A DNA stretch of 64,000 bases from Phenylobacterium sp. (GCF_030651185.1 NZ_JAUSCJ010000001.1:18968-82967), one strand, 5' to 3'; positions 28,127 through 37,000 are shown, numbered from the stretch's first letter. The notes: generated by a model not told the origin, from the sequence alone. Numbers and translations: made by a program.

Positions 28127-29227
28127 TCAGCGCACCGGCGGCGGATAGTGCAGGCCTGGTTGCGGCGCGCTCCACAGAGCGTTGAGGCCCCGCTCCAGCT
28201 TCAGCGGGGAGCCTTGCCCCAGATTGCGGCGGAACACCTCGTCATAGGCGCCCACCTGGCGGATCACCTGAAATCCCCAGTCGGCCTTCAGCCCCAGCAG
28301 CGGCCCCAGATTCCCCTCGACGCCGAGCAGGCGGCGCACCCGGGGATCCTGCGAGTCGTCGCGAGCCTTGGCGACAGTCTCCGAGGTCAGTTTGAGCTCC
28401 TCCCCCAGCATAAGTGCGTAGACGCTCCAGCGGACGATGTCAGTCCAGGCCGGATCGTCCTGACGCACCACAGGCCCCAGCGGCTCCTTGGAGATCACCG
28501 TGGGCAGGATCACGTGGGCGTTGGGGTTGTTCATCAGCGACCGGGCCGAGGCCAGGGCCGAGACGTCGGCGGTGAAGGCGTCGCAGCCGCCGCTCTGGTA
28601 GGTTTCGCGCGCCTCCGCCTCCGAGCCTGAGACCACGGCGCTGTACTTCAAACCCCGGCTCTTGAAGTAGGCGGCCAGATTGTCCTCGCTGTCGGTCCCC
28701 GCCTGGACGCAGATCCGCGCGCCGTTCAGCTCGTCGGCGGTCGCCAGCGCCAGCGCCCGGGTGGCCAGGAAGCCCTGGCCGTCGAAATAGGCCACCGCCG
28801 GAAAGTCCAGGCTGCCGGCGTCGCGGGCGAAGGTCCAGGAGGTGTTGCGTGACAGGAGGTCGATCTTGCCGCCCGACAGCGCCGCGAACCGGTCCTGAGC
28901 CTGTGTGGCGGTGAACCGAACAGCCTTGGCGTCCCCCAGGACGGCGGCGGCCACGGCGCGACACATGTCGACATCAAAGCCGCGCCAGCCGCCCTTGTCG
29001 TCGGGGAACGCGAAGCCCGCGAGGCCGGGGTGGACGCCGCAGGACAGGTAGCCGCGCGCCCGCACGGCGGCGAGCGTCGGGCTGGCCTTGGCCTGCAGCA
29101 CCTGGGTGGCGGGGTCGGATGCCGCCGTCTCTCCGGCAGGTGGCGCGGGTGTCTGCTCGCCACGGCCACAGGCGGCCAGCAACAGCAGAAATCCAACAGC
29201 GGCGGTTCGGCGTAGCGCCTTGATCAC
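28127..29227 (-). CDS. amino-acid ABC transporter substrate-binding protein (AapJ/BztA-like)
   Basis: About 366 residues, SBP_bac_3 family. A lipoprotein-type signal (FLLLLAACG) is followed by the fold-starting VRARGYLSCGVHPGLAGFAF, GGWRGFDVDMCRAVAAAVLG and LLSRNTSWTFARDAGSLDF, which closely follow the general L-amino-acid binding proteins AapJ and BztA. The GTG at 29227 is chosen because it gives a compact signal peptide. No permease or ATPase gene accompanies it, unlike the usual aapJQMP cluster, so it either docks on a distant transporter or acts as a sensor. Confidence 0.85.
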   Translation of the reverse strand: MIKALRRTAAVGFLLLLAACGRGEQTPAPPAGETAASDPATQVLQAKASPTLAAVRARGYLSCGVHPGLAGFAFPDDKGGWRGFDVDMCRAVAAAVLGDAKAVRFTATQAQDRFAALSGGKIDLLSRNTSWTFARDAGSLDFPAVAYFDGQGFLATRALALATADELNGARICVQAGTDSEDNLAAYFKSRGLKYSAVVSGSEAEARETYQSGGCDAFTADVSALASARSLMNNPNAHVILPTVISKEPLGPVVRQDDPAWTDIVRWSVYALMLGEELKLTSETVAKARDDSQDPRVRRLLGVEGNLGPLLGLKADWGFQVIRQVGAYDEVFRRNLGQGSPLKLERGLNALWSAPQPGLHYPPPVR

Positions 29228-29295
29228 AGACCTCACCAGAGCTCTAAGGGGGTGCGGGCATTGTCGCCCCTGTTCGTTCCGAGCCGTCAAGCCGC

Positions 29296-30459
29296 ATGGC
29301 CGAAGAAACCCGATTGATCCGCGCCGGCGCCACGCCAAAGTCGCTGGCCAAGACTGTGGGGCCGCCGATCCAGAAGGGCTCCACCGTCCTCCTGCCCAGC
29401 GCCGAGTCGCTTTACGACGACGACAACTTCATCACCTATGGCCGCCAAGGCTTGGCGGCCCACGACGCCCTGCGCGACGCCCTGTGCGAGATGGAGGGCG
29501 CCAAGGGGGTCTGCCTCTACCCCTCGGGCCTCGCTGCCCTGACCGGCGCCATGCTGGCCGTCCTGAAGGCCGGCGACGACGTGCTGGTCGTCGACAATAT
29601 CTACAAACCCACAAGGCGGTTCTGTGACCACGTCCTGAAACGTTTCGGCGTCGGCGTTCGCTATTTCGATCCCCGCCAGAGTCCGGGAGACCTGGTGGGC
29701 GCGGCCGGTGAGGCGGTCCGGTTGATCGTCCTGGAAAGCCCCGGCTCCCTGTCCTTCGAAATGCAGGACCTGGCTGCCATCGCCCGGCTGGCCCGCCCCC
29801 GAGGCATCCTGACCCTGGCGGACAACACCTGGGGCGCCGGCTACCTGATCAAGCCCCTGGCCCAGGGCGTGGACATCAGCGTCCAGGCCCTGACCAAGTA
29901 TGTCGGCGGCCACTCCGACGTCTTCATGGGGTCGGCGGCGGCGACCGACCCAACCCTGGTCGGGCAGCTGGAGAACGGCGTCACCCACCTGGGGTGGGCC
30001 GTCGCCCCAGAGGACGCCTACCAGATGCTGCGGGGCCTGCGCACCCTGCCCACCCGGCTGGCCCGGCAAGGCGTCAGCAGTCTCGCCATCGCCGCCTGGC
30101 TGCGCGACCAGCCGGAGGTGGCGAGCGTCCTGCACCCCGCCCTGCCCGGCTGCCCCGACCACGAGCTATGGGCCCGCGACTACACAGGCTCCTGCGGCCT
30201 GTTCGGCTTTGTGTTCAGGCCAGCTTCCGAGGTGGCCGTGAACGCCTTCCTGGACGCCCTCGACCTGTTTGGCCTGGGCTTCTCCTGGGGCGGCTTCGAG
30301 AGCTTGGCCATCTCCTGCGATCCCCAGCTCGGCACGCGGAAGTTCCGCCCCGACTACGGCGGCCCGCTGATGCGTCTGCACATCGGCCTGGAGAACGCCG
30401 ATGATCTCGTGGGGGACCTCAAGAAGGGTCTCGGAGCCTTCCGCACCGCCGGCGGCTAA
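29296..30459 (+). CDS. metC: cystathionine beta-lyase
   Basis: 387-residue Cys/Met-metabolism PLP enzyme that cleaves cystathionine to homocysteine. PLP-binding Lys201 in SVQALTKYVGGHSDVFMG, the cofactor-stacking Tyr and Arg region FITYGRQG, and ADNTWGAGYLIKPL. The C-terminal LFGLGFSWGGFESLAI fits MetC rather than gamma-synthase. Divergent from the binding-protein gene across about 68 bp. Confidence 0.92.
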   Translation: MAEETRLIRAGATPKSLAKTVGPPIQKGSTVLLPSAESLYDDDNFITYGRQGLAAHDALRDALCEMEGAKGVCLYPSGLAALTGAMLAVLKAGDDVLVVDNIYKPTRRFCDHVLKRFGVGVRYFDPRQSPGDLVGAAGEAVRLIVLESPGSLSFEMQDLAAIARLARPRGILTLADNTWGAGYLIKPLAQGVDISVQALTKYVGGHSDVFMGSAAATDPTLVGQLENGVTHLGWAVAPEDAYQMLRGLRTLPTRLARQGVSSLAIAAWLRDQPEVASVLHPALPGCPDHELWARDYTGSCGLFGFVFRPASEVAVNAFLDALDLFGLGFSWGGFESLAISCDPQLGTRKFRPDYGGPLMRLHIGLENADDLVGDLKKGLGAFRTAGG

Positions 30460-30642
30460 CCCAGGGGAGGCTGTGGCCAGAATACAAGCTTGACCATAAA
30501 TACGGCCGGCTCGGATAGACCACCTGGGGTTGTCATCGAGCCTTTACCGAACCGGCAAGCCGGTTTCACAAACCCTGCCTAACGCCCACTCCAGCCCGCC
30601 GGACGCCTCCTCAGATTCCTCCCCCAGCGGCGGTTGGAGTAG

Positions 30643-31257
30643 ATCAGCAGCCAGAAATTCATCAACGTGCCCTATTCGAGCACCGGCCTTGAGGAGGGCC
30701 TGTATCCCGGCGTCACGGCCACGACGAACGTCAGCGAATATACGCGCTCGGTCAATCTCAACGAGGCCAAGCTGTCCGGATTCGAGCACAGCGCGCAGAG
30801 CGATTTCTTCTTCCTGCCGGCGCCGTTCAACAACATGGGCATGGTGGCCAATGTCACCTTCATCGACTCCGAGACGCCGAAGGTGGTCAATGGTCAGAAC
30901 GTCCAGGTCAACGGCCAGGTCGTGCAATCCCAGATCTATGGGATGTCGGACCTGAACCACAACGTCACCCTCTACTATGAGACGGAGAAGTGGGGCGCGC
31001 GAATTTCTTCGAACTACCGCTCGGACTATCTGATCGACACAGGCGGCTTCAACGCCACCCAGTACATCGACGCCGCGGCCTTCTATCAGATCACGCCGAG
31101 GATCCGGCTGTCGCTCGACGCCGTCAATCTCTCCGACGAGCGTGAGGAGCAGACCAACAGCTTCAACAACGGCTTCGGCAGGACCGGCGCCACCCGCCTG
31201 TGGAACTACACCACCAGCGGCCGCACGATCTTCCTGGCCGCCAACCTGCAGTTCTAG
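30643..31257 (+). pseudogene. C-terminal remnant of a TonB-dependent receptor
   Basis: About 205 codons of outer-membrane barrel sequence. Typical strands are LSGFEHSAQSDF, MVANVTFIDSE, NHNVTLYYETEKWGARISSN, IRLSLDAVNLSDEREEQ and the barrel-closing terminal aromatic residue (NLQF). Receptors of this class exceed 700 residues. The plug and most of the barrel are missing, a TAG (30640-30642) stops the frame upstream, and no signal peptide exists. The 180 bp between metC and this point contain nothing recognisable. It looks like the leftover of a large deletion. It ends in a good terminator. Confidence 0.85.
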
Positions 31258-31283
31258 GCGCCTCGAACCATTGCGTTGAAAAG

Positions 31284-31316
31284 AACCCCCGTGGGCCCTG
31301 GCATGCGGGGGTTTTT
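31284..31316 (+). terminator. intrinsic terminator after the TonB-receptor remnant
   Basis: An 8-bp stem, 31284-31291 with 31306-31313, a 14-nt loop, and a T-run ending at 31316, placed 26 bp after the stop codon. It would also protect the following tRNA from read-through. The intact terminator suggests the receptor gene was once complete here. Confidence 0.8.
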
Positions 31317-31332
31317 GCTGCGCGCGCGGCGC

Positions 31333-31409
31333 TGGCGCGCCCTGCAGGACTCGAACCTGCAACCGCCTGCTTAGAAGGCAGGTGCTCTATCCAGTTGAGC
31401 TAAGGGCGC
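31333..31409 (-). tRNA. tRNA-Arg (TCT)
   Basis: Complete 77-nt cloverleaf on the minus strand: acceptor GCGCCCT with AGGGCGC, anticodon stem CCTGC/GCAGG with loop CTTCTAA (anticodon TCT), T-arm GCAGG-TTCGAGT-CCTGC, discriminator G and encoded CCA. Confidence 0.95.
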
Positions 31410-31419
31410 TTCGCTGATG

Positions 31420-31448
31420 CGGATAGGGTGTTGCGCGGGGCTTCGCAA
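31420..31448 (-). promoter_or_regulatory. sigma-70-type promoter for tRNA-Arg
   Basis: -35 TTGCGA (31448-31443), 17-bp spacer, -10 TATCCG (31425-31420), 10 bp ahead of the tRNA 5' end. The same TTGC-N17-TAT layout precedes two other tRNAs here. Confidence 0.55.
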
Positions 31449-31623
31449 GCGGGGCAGGCAACCTTGCGGCCAACGTTTTTCAGGCAAAACGATCAAAACT
31501 CAGGAACCAAACATGGCTAATCCGTATTAAGAAATTAGCGTGAGTACAAGACGTTGCGATTGTAGCTCTCACATCGCCACACGCCGTGGAAACTCACTAC
31601 CTCTTAAAATGTGGAGCTATGAC

Positions 31624-32181
31624 GTGAGAATCTCTATTCATCTAATTGCGATCCTCGGGCTTGGTACACTGGCGACCGGGTGCGTGACCAAGCAAACTGC
31701 GCGCATCGATGCTACGGAAACGTTGTCCGCCGCGCCGAATGTCCCGCAGAACGCCAGCATGATTACCGGCTTGACCTCGCTTGAACACGGCGACCGTTAC
31801 ACCGCGACAAATCTCTTTGAACGGGCGGTCGACGCCCGCCCCTCTATGCGAAATCGGTTCAACCTCGCCGTGGCTTATGAGAGGACGTTCCGTCGTCAGG
31901 AAGCCGCGGAGATTTATCGTGGCCTCGCGCAGGACGGGCAGTACGCTTACCTGAACGGCCGATCGATCCTGGCTGGCCCCAGCGCGCCTCTCCGCCGGTT
32001 CAATGTGGCGGATGAAGCGAAAGCCCGCCTCGACCTGATCCAAAAAAGCTATGCGGTTCGGCGCGCCATCGCGACGCCGCGGTCCGCTGAAGAGGCCGGC
32101 ACACCTGCTTCGGCGACGGTCGGGACGCGAACCGGTCGCATATCAGATGCCGAAGCCCAGCGGCTCGACGCGAATTCCTGA
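31624..32181 (+). CDS. predicted lipoprotein with repeat-like helical region, A/T-richer than neighbours
   Basis: About 185 residues. The signal IHLIAILGLGTLATGC has lipobox ATGC. The body (HGDRYTATNLFERAVDARPS, FNLAVAYERTFRRQEAAEIY) resembles one or two TPR-type helix pairs. I chose the GTG at 31624 because GGAG stands 8 nt before it and it gives an ideal signal; an ATG at 31609 is the alternative. The gene and its 214-bp upstream region have more A/T than surrounding DNA, and it sits next to a tRNA gene, so it may be acquired. Function unknown. Confidence 0.7.
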   Translation: MRISIHLIAILGLGTLATGCVTKQTARIDATETLSAAPNVPQNASMITGLTSLEHGDRYTATNLFERAVDARPSMRNRFNLAVAYERTFRRQEAAEIYRGLAQDGQYAYLNGRSILAGPSAPLRRFNVADEAKARLDLIQKSYAVRRAIATPRSAEEAGTPASATVGTRTGRISDAEAQRLDANS

Positions 32182-32197
32182 CCTCGAGCGCCCTGGG

Positions 32198-32503
32198 CTA
32201 GTGGGTCCAGGGCTGCTTGCGATTGAACGCGAAGTTGTCGGCATAGGCCTTGACGATTCGCTTGGCCGGCTTGGGGTCGAAGAGCTGGAACGGGATGGCG
32301 TGGGCCTCTGCGTAGGCCACCGCGTCCCCAGGGGTGTCAAAGGACAGGCGGATCTGGCCGTCGGTGTCGCGGGTCTGGGTCCAGCCCATCAGGGGGTCCG
32401 ACGCCCTGGCGTCCTGCGGCGCGAATTCCAGCAACCAGTCCTTGGTCTTGGCCTTGCCGGACTGCATGGCGTTCTTGGCCGGACGATAGATGCGCGCGAG
32501 CAT
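32198..32503 (-). CDS. NADH dehydrogenase accessory subunit (NDUFS4-like, ETC complex I)
   Basis: 101-residue protein of the ETC_C1_NDUFA4/NDUFS4 family, an accessory subunit of alphaproteobacterial and mitochondrial complex I. Marks are the N-terminal ARIYRPAKNAMQSGKA, the WLLEF segment, DPLMGWTQTRDT and the C-terminal NFAFNRKQPWTH. It is not near the main nuo cluster, as is usual. The start at 32503 gives family-typical length. Confidence 0.9.
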   Translation of the reverse strand: MLARIYRPAKNAMQSGKAKTKDWLLEFAPQDARASDPLMGWTQTRDTDGQIRLSFDTPGDAVAYAEAHAIPFQLFDPKPAKRIVKAYADNFAFNRKQPWTH

Positions 32504-32539
32504 AACGGATCCCTGGCGGTAAGTCGTTTTGGCCGGTGC

Positions 32540-32616
<77 letters not shown>

Positions 32617-32634
32617 AGAAGCACCGGCGGGCGT

Positions 32635-32663
32635 GGGATATAAGGCTTTGGCCGTTCCCGCAA
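32635..32663 (-). promoter_or_regulatory. sigma-70-type promoter for tRNA-Pro (TGG)
   Basis: -35 TTGCGG (32663-32658), 17-bp spacer, -10 TATCCC (32640-32635), 18 bp before the tRNA 5' end. An overlapping TATATC is an alternative -10. Confidence 0.55.
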
Positions 32664-32740
32664 ACGATAGGAGGCCGCAGGGCGCGTTCCCTCGACCTTT
32701 GCGGCCCCCGTCTGGTAGGTCTTCAGCGGGGGAGCGAAGA

Positions 32741-32899
32741 ATGCAGCCGTTAAAATCGAAGTCCAAGCGCACGCGCCGAATGGAGAAACGCCGGCGCGCC
32801 CAGTTCCTCGACCGCCACGCCGAACACATCCGGCTTGCCCTGATCGGCGGCGGGGCGATCCTCGTGGCCAGTCTCGTGGCGAAGATCGCTCTAGGCTGA
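32741..32899 (+). CDS. 52-residue basic, single-membrane-segment protein
   Basis: A small ORF starting at ATG 32741 with a strong GGGGGAG ribosome-binding site 6 nt before it. The N-terminal half is highly basic (KSKSKRTRRMEKRRRAQF), followed by a hydrophobic helix (LALIGGGAILVASLVAKIAL) reaching the C-terminus. Its stop overlaps the convergent thioesterase gene by 9 bp. No family recognised. It is credible because of the ribosome-binding site and the clean charge/helix layout. Confidence 0.55.
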   Translation: MQPLKSKSKRTRRMEKRRRAQFLDRHAEHIRLALIGGGAILVASLVAKIALG

Positions 32900-33346
32900 G
32901 CCCGCCGTGGCCGGCGCCCGGCGGTGCATCAACTTGAACACACCGGAGGCGCGCACCACGTCGTGGCCGCCGACATAGGCGCGGCCTTCCACAAAGGCGA
33001 CGTCACGGGTGGCGCGGGTGACGCGGGCGTCCCCCATCACCCATTCTCCGATCCGGGCCATGTGCAGGAAGTCCACCGACAGGTGGATGGTCACCGATCG
33101 CGTCTGGGTCTCGCGCCACACCGCCGCCGCCAGAAGGCCGTCGAGGAAGGCGGTAAGCATGCCGCCGTGCACCAGCCCCAGGCCATTGGCGTGACGCTGC
33201 TCGGCGAAGAAGGCCTGCTCGGTCATCCCCTCGCGCTGCTCGGCGCGGTGATAGTAGGGCCCGTTGATCGTGGAGAAGTCACCGCGGCCCTGGGACTTGA
33301 TGAAGCCCTCCGGCGCGATGATCTCGGGCGTGGCGGCAGGCGTCAT
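32891..33346 (-). CDS. PaaI-family hotdog-fold thioesterase
   Basis: 151 residues. The hotdog active-site segment GLVHGGMLTAFLDGLLAAAV matches PaaI/4HBT acyl-CoA thioesterases, with VTIHLSVDFLHMARIGEWV as the second strand region. The substrate is probably an acyl- or aryl-CoA but is not deducible. Its start overlaps the stop of the glutaminyl-cyclase gene by 4 bp, giving a two-gene operon. Confidence 0.85.
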   Translation of the reverse strand: MTPAATPEIIAPEGFIKSQGRGDFSTINGPYYHRAEQREGMTEQAFFAEQRHANGLGLVHGGMLTAFLDGLLAAAVWRETQTRSVTIHLSVDFLHMARIGEWVMGDARVTRATRDVAFVEGRAYVGGHDVVRASGVFKLMHRRAPATAGSA

Positions 33347-34140
33347 GGGACGGGGTTCTTCGCGGGTTTGAGGGTGATCTCGTAGATCTGCGGCCAGCGC
33401 TTGCCGGTGACGAAGAGGCGGTCGCCAGCCCTGTCATAGGCGATTCCATTCAGCACGGCGTCAGGGTCCCGCTGCGACAGGGTTTCGGGCAGGCCGGTCA
33501 GGTCGATCCAGCCCTTCACGGCGCCGGTCCTCGGGTCGATGCGGGCGATGCGGCTGGTCATCCAGATATTGGCCAGGATTTCGCCCTTCACCCATTCGAT
33601 CTCGTTGAGATTGCGCACCGGCCGGCCGTCGGCGGTGACCGTCACGGTGCGTGTCACCTTCAGGGTCTTGGGATCCAGGAAGCGCAGGCTGGGGGTGCCG
33701 TCGCTCATGATGATCGACCGACCGTCCTGGGTAAGGGCCCAGCCCTCCCCGTCGTACTGGAACGAGCCCTTGGGGGCGAAGGTCTTCAGGTCCCAGCGGA
33801 AGCCCACCCTGTCGCGCCAGGTCAGGCTGAGCAGGTCGCCGTCCCAGTTGACGATGCCCTCGCCGAACATGGTGGGGTCGGTGGCCCGCGACTGCAGGAC
33901 GACGCCATCGGCCAGACGAACCTTGCGGATCGAAGAGGCGCCCTCCAGCCCGGTGCTCTCGAAGATCACGCCGTCGAGATAGAACAGTCCCTGGGTGAAG
34001 GCGCTGGTGTCGTGCGGATAGGCCGCCTGGACCTCAAAGCCCTGGACCGGCAGTTCGGCCTGGACCGGCCCGCAGGCCACCAGGACTGCGGCCATCAAGG
34101 CCAGGCGTGCGGCGCGGAAAATGGAGATCAGCAAGCCCAA
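33343..34140 (-). CDS. glutaminyl-peptide cyclotransferase (plant/bacterial type)
   Basis: 265-residue secreted five-bladed beta-propeller of the Glu_cyclase_2 family, which converts N-terminal Gln to pyroglutamate. A signal peptide with a lipobox-like ALMAAVLVACG is followed by YPHDTSAFTQGLFYLDGVIF, ESTGLEGASSIRK and LNEIEWVKGEILANIW, all hallmark blades. Coupled to the thioesterase gene. Probably periplasmic and lipid-anchored at the Cys near residue 23. Confidence 0.88.
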   Translation of the reverse strand: MGLLISIFRAARLALMAAVLVACGPVQAELPVQGFEVQAAYPHDTSAFTQGLFYLDGVIFESTGLEGASSIRKVRLADGVVLQSRATDPTMFGEGIVNWDGDLLSLTWRDRVGFRWDLKTFAPKGSFQYDGEGWALTQDGRSIIMSDGTPSLRFLDPKTLKVTRTVTVTADGRPVRNLNEIEWVKGEILANIWMTSRIARIDPRTGAVKGWIDLTGLPETLSQRDPDAVLNGIAYDRAGDRLFVTGKRWPQIYEITLKPAKNPVP

Positions 34141-34200
34141 GCTCCCCGGACGAGAGCCTATCCTTTGCGGGAGGGTTGCGGCGGAGGCAAGGCGGAGCTG

Positions 34201-34842
34201 TCAGGCCATCCCGATGGATTCGAGTTCCGCCACCACCAGGCCCTTGGGCCCTTCGGCGAAGCGGACCATGACGTCGTCGCCGGGCTGCAGATCCTCGATT
34301 CCCGACCGGCGCAGCGTCTCGATATGGACGAAGATGTCGCCCGGCTCGCCATCGCGGACCACGAAGCCGTAGCCCTTCGCGCGGTTGAACCACTTCACCT
34401 TGGCCCGTTCCAGCGGTCCGCGCGCCTGGGGGGCCGGCCGGGCGGCGCGGGCGGGGAAGCCGCCGGCCCCGGCCTGCCGGTCGAAGCCGCCGCCGTTGCG
34501 ATCAAAGCCGTCCCGATCTCGACGGAAATGGCCCTCATCACGGCTGCGCCGCTCGGCCGGAGGGGGCGCTGAGCTTTCGTCCAGGTCCACCACCTCGGAG
34601 ACCTGCCAGCCCTTGGGCCGGCGGATCACATCACACACGATGATGGCCCCCTCCAGGGCGTTCTCGCGCCCGGAGTTCCTCAACGACGTCACATGCAGCA
34701 GAACATCTTTCAGGTCGGTCTGGCCCGGATCGTCTGGGACAATGAAGCCATAGCCCTTGCCCGCGTCGAACCACTTGATCCGCCCACTGATCCGCACAGC
34801 ATCTTCGTGCGAATCTACACCCTCAAATTCGTAACCAGACAT
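34201..34842 (-). CDS. two-domain cold-shock protein
   Basis: 213 residues with two cold-shock domains: CSD1 (about 17-85) containing [17 protein letters not shown], and CSD2 (about 145-210) containing [18 protein letters not shown] with DIFVHIETL. Between them is an Arg/Gly/Asp-rich flexible linker (about 90-140). Nucleic-acid-binding RNP1-type motifs are intact in both domains. Caulobacter has such double-CSD proteins, active in cold and stationary phase. ATG 34842 follows GAGGGG. The 185-bp upstream region has a long leader but no motif I can name. Confidence 0.9.
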   Translation of the reverse strand: MSGYEFEGVDSHEDAVRISGRIKWFDAGKGYGFIVPDDPGQTDLKDVLLHVTSLRNSGRENALEGAIIVCDVIRRPKGWQVSEVVDLDESSAPPPAERRSRDEGHFRRDRDGFDRNGGGFDRQAGAGGFPARAARPAPQARGPLERAKVKWFNRAKGYGFVVRDGEPGDIFVHIETLRRSGIEDLQPGDDVMVRFAEGPKGLVVAELESIGMA

Positions 34843-35027
34843 TTGCCCCTCTGGCCCGATCTCCAAATCCCTACGGATACTGGCCAGTCATAACACTGTT
34901 CTCGTAACAGGAGAGCCGTCAATGGGGGTTTTTCACCCAAATGCACGCATCTGGTGTGTTTCTCGCGCTTTGCGCGATTGATTGGCGCCGAACCTATGTC
35001 GGCTGCCCGCCTAAGGGCGGATTCGCG

Positions 35028-35102
35028 TGGCAGTCCCTAGGGGAGTCGAACCCCTCTCTCCAGGTTGAAAACCTGGCGTCCTAACCGATAGACGAAGGGA
35101 CC
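35028..35102 (-). tRNA. tRNA-Glu (TTC)
   Basis: 75-nt cloverleaf on the minus strand: acceptor GGTCCCT with AGGGACT (terminal G-T pair), anticodon stem CCAGG/CCTGG with loop TTTTCAA (anticodon TTC), T-loop TTCGACT, discriminator G and encoded CCA. Confidence 0.95.
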
Positions 35103-35120
35103 GCAGCGGCGAAGGGCGGC

Positions 35121-35149
35121 TCTATATCTGCGTTCCTGGGGGTGTGCAA
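35121..35149 (-). promoter_or_regulatory. sigma-70-type promoter for tRNA-Glu
   Basis: -35 TTGCAC (35149-35144), 17-bp spacer, -10 TATAGA (35126-35121), 18 bp ahead of the tRNA 5' end. Confidence 0.6.
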
Positions 35150-35194
35150 GCGCACTCACCACCACATGTCGCACTTCCCTGCAAAGCTCGCGGT

Positions 35195-37000
35195 TCAGCC
35201 GACCCGGCGGAGGTCGGCGACGTCCTCGATCTCCAACTCGACACTGGATCGGCCCTGCCAGTCATCGGGCTTCAGGCGACCGACGATATGCAATCCGCCG
35301 CCCTCGGCCAGCAGGCGGGCGCCGGTCTCCGTACCCTCCGAACGCCACGCCACGGCCTTCAGCTTGCCGCCGGTGCGATCGGTCAAGGTGACCCGCACAT
35401 GGCCGCCCTTGAGCGCCATGGCCCGCTCCACGCGGACGTCGGAAAGCGCGAAGACCGGCTCGGGGTTGCCCGGTCCGAAGGGCGCCATCCGCTGGAAGCT
35501 GTCGTACAGCGCGCGGTCGGCGCCGCCGGTGGTGATCAGGGCGTCGATGTCCAGGCCGTCCTCGGCCGCGGCGACTTCACTCTCGTCGGCCAGGCGCTCG
35601 CAGAGAAAGGCGCGCAATTCGGGAATGGTGTCGGGCTTGACGCTCAGGCCCGCGGCCATGGCGTGGCCGCCGCCGGCGATCAGCAGGCCCGCCTCGTAGG
35701 CGGCCTGCACGGCGCGGCCGAGGTTCACTCCCGGCTGGGAGCGGCCCGAGCCCTTGCCGATGTTGGCCGCGCGATCGACGCCGATCACCATCACCGGCTT
35801 GCGGTAGCGCTCCCGCAGCCGGCCGGCCACGATGCCGATCACCCCGGGATGCCAGTCATCGGCGGCCACCAGCAGCACAGGCAGGTCGCCCTGGTTGCTC
35901 TCCCGCTCGATGATCTGCACGGCCTGCTCCAGCACCTCGCGCTCCACCTCCTTGCGCGACGCGTTGAGGGCGTCGAGCTCGGCGGCCAGGTCGGCGGCCT
36001 CGCGGGGATCGTCAGTGGAAAGCAGGCGCGCGCCCAGATCGGCCCGGCCGATGCGACCGCCGGCGTTGATGCGCGGGCCCAGCACGAAGCCCACATGGAA
36101 GGCGGTGGCCGGTCCCTGGCTCTTGGCGACGTCCAGCAGGGCCTTCAGGCCCGGATTGCGCCAGCCGGACATCACCTTCAGGCCCTGGGACGCCAGGGCG
36201 CGATTGAAGCCCACCAGCTGGGTCACATCGCAGATGGCGCCCATGCAGGCCAGGTCCAGCCATTGGCGGATATCGGGCTCGGGGCGTTCCTCCGTGAACA
36301 GGCCCTGCTTACGCGCCTCACGGTTCAGGGCCGCCAGCAGGACGAAGGTGACCCCGGCGGCGGCCAGCACCCCCTGCCCCGACCCGCAGCCGGGGCGGTT
36401 GGGGTTCACCAGGGCGGTGGCGGGCGGAACCTCGTCACCGCGCATCAGGTGGTGGTCGATCACCACCACCTCCAGCCCGATCTCGACGGCATAGGTGACC
36501 GCTTCCATGGCCGCGGCGCCGCAGTCGACGGTGATCACCAGCTCGACGCCCTCGTCCTTCAGGCGGCGGAAGGCGGCCGGAGACGGGCCATAGCCCTCGG
36601 TGATGCGGTCGGGGACGTAGATGCGCAGCGGCGCGCCCATGGCCCGGGTCCAGCGCACCAACTGGGCGGCGCTGGAGGCGCCGTCCACGTCATAGTCGGC
36701 GAACACCGCCATGGGCCGGCCCTTGGCCACGGCGTCCACCAGGATCTGGGCGGCCTTGTCCATGTCCATGAAGCTGGACGGATCGGGGAACAGGGCCTTC
36801 AGCGTCGGGTTCAGATAGTGCTCGCCCTGGCCGTCCTCGACGCCCCGCGAGGCCAGGGCCCGGGCCAGGGGCTCGGGCAGGCCCAGCGTCATCTCGTGGC
36901 GGCGAACGGTCTCAGGGTCAGCGGCCCGCTGGCGCCACAGCCGGCCGCTGAGCGACTTGGTGACGCCCAGATAGCCCGCCGGGGTGGCGCCGTCAGCCAT
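35195..37000 (-). CDS. recJ: single-stranded-DNA-specific exonuclease RecJ
   Basis: 601-residue 5'-3' ssDNA exonuclease for recombination and mismatch repair. DHH phosphoesterase motifs: VFADYDVDGASSAAQLVRW, VIDHHL (Asp182-His184), and the DHHA1 signature GGGHAMAAGLSV. The C-terminal OB fold is present (HVRVTLTDRTGGKLKAVAW). ATG 37000 overlaps the glpX stop; a GTG one codon earlier is possible. Last gene of an aminotransferase-hom-glpX-recJ operon. Confidence 0.95.
   Translation of the reverse strand: MADGATPAGYLGVTKSLSGRLWRQRAADPETVRRHEMTLGLPEPLARALASRGVEDGQGEHYLNPTLKALFPDPSSFMDMDKAAQILVDAVAKGRPMAVFADYDVDGASSAAQLVRWTRAMGAPLRIYVPDRITEGYGPSPAAFRRLKDEGVELVITVDCGAAAMEAVTYAVEIGLEVVVIDHHLMRGDEVPPATALVNPNRPGCGSGQGVLAAAGVTFVLLAALNREARKQGLFTEERPEPDIRQWLDLACMGAICDVTQLVGFNRALASQGLKVMSGWRNPGLKALLDVAKSQGPATAFHVGFVLGPRINAGGRIGRADLGARLLSTDDPREAADLAAELDALNASRKEVEREVLEQAVQIIERESNQGDLPVLLVAADDWHPGVIGIVAGRLRERYRKPVMVIGVDRAANIGKGSGRSQPGVNLGRAVQAAYEAGLLIAGGGHAMAAGLSVKPDTIPELRAFLCERLADESEVAAAEDGLDIDALITTGGADRALYDSFQRMAPFGPGNPEPVFALSDVRVERAMALKGGHVRVTLTDRTGGKLKAVAWRSEGTETGARLLAEGGGLHIVGRLKPDDWQGRSSVELEIEDVADLRRVG

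Noticed and set aside
29228..29295. SAM-type riboswitch before metC
   Set aside because: The gap is only about 68 bp and shows no conserved riboswitch core.
31333..31409. tRNA-Arg as an integration (att) site
   Set aside because: No second copy of the tRNA 3' end is found nearby, and no integrase gene is present.
34900..34915. CTGTT-N5-AACAG palindrome upstream of the cold-shock gene, considered as a LexA or other operator
   Set aside because: It does not fit GTTC-N7-GTTC and I know no regulator with this site; too short to claim.
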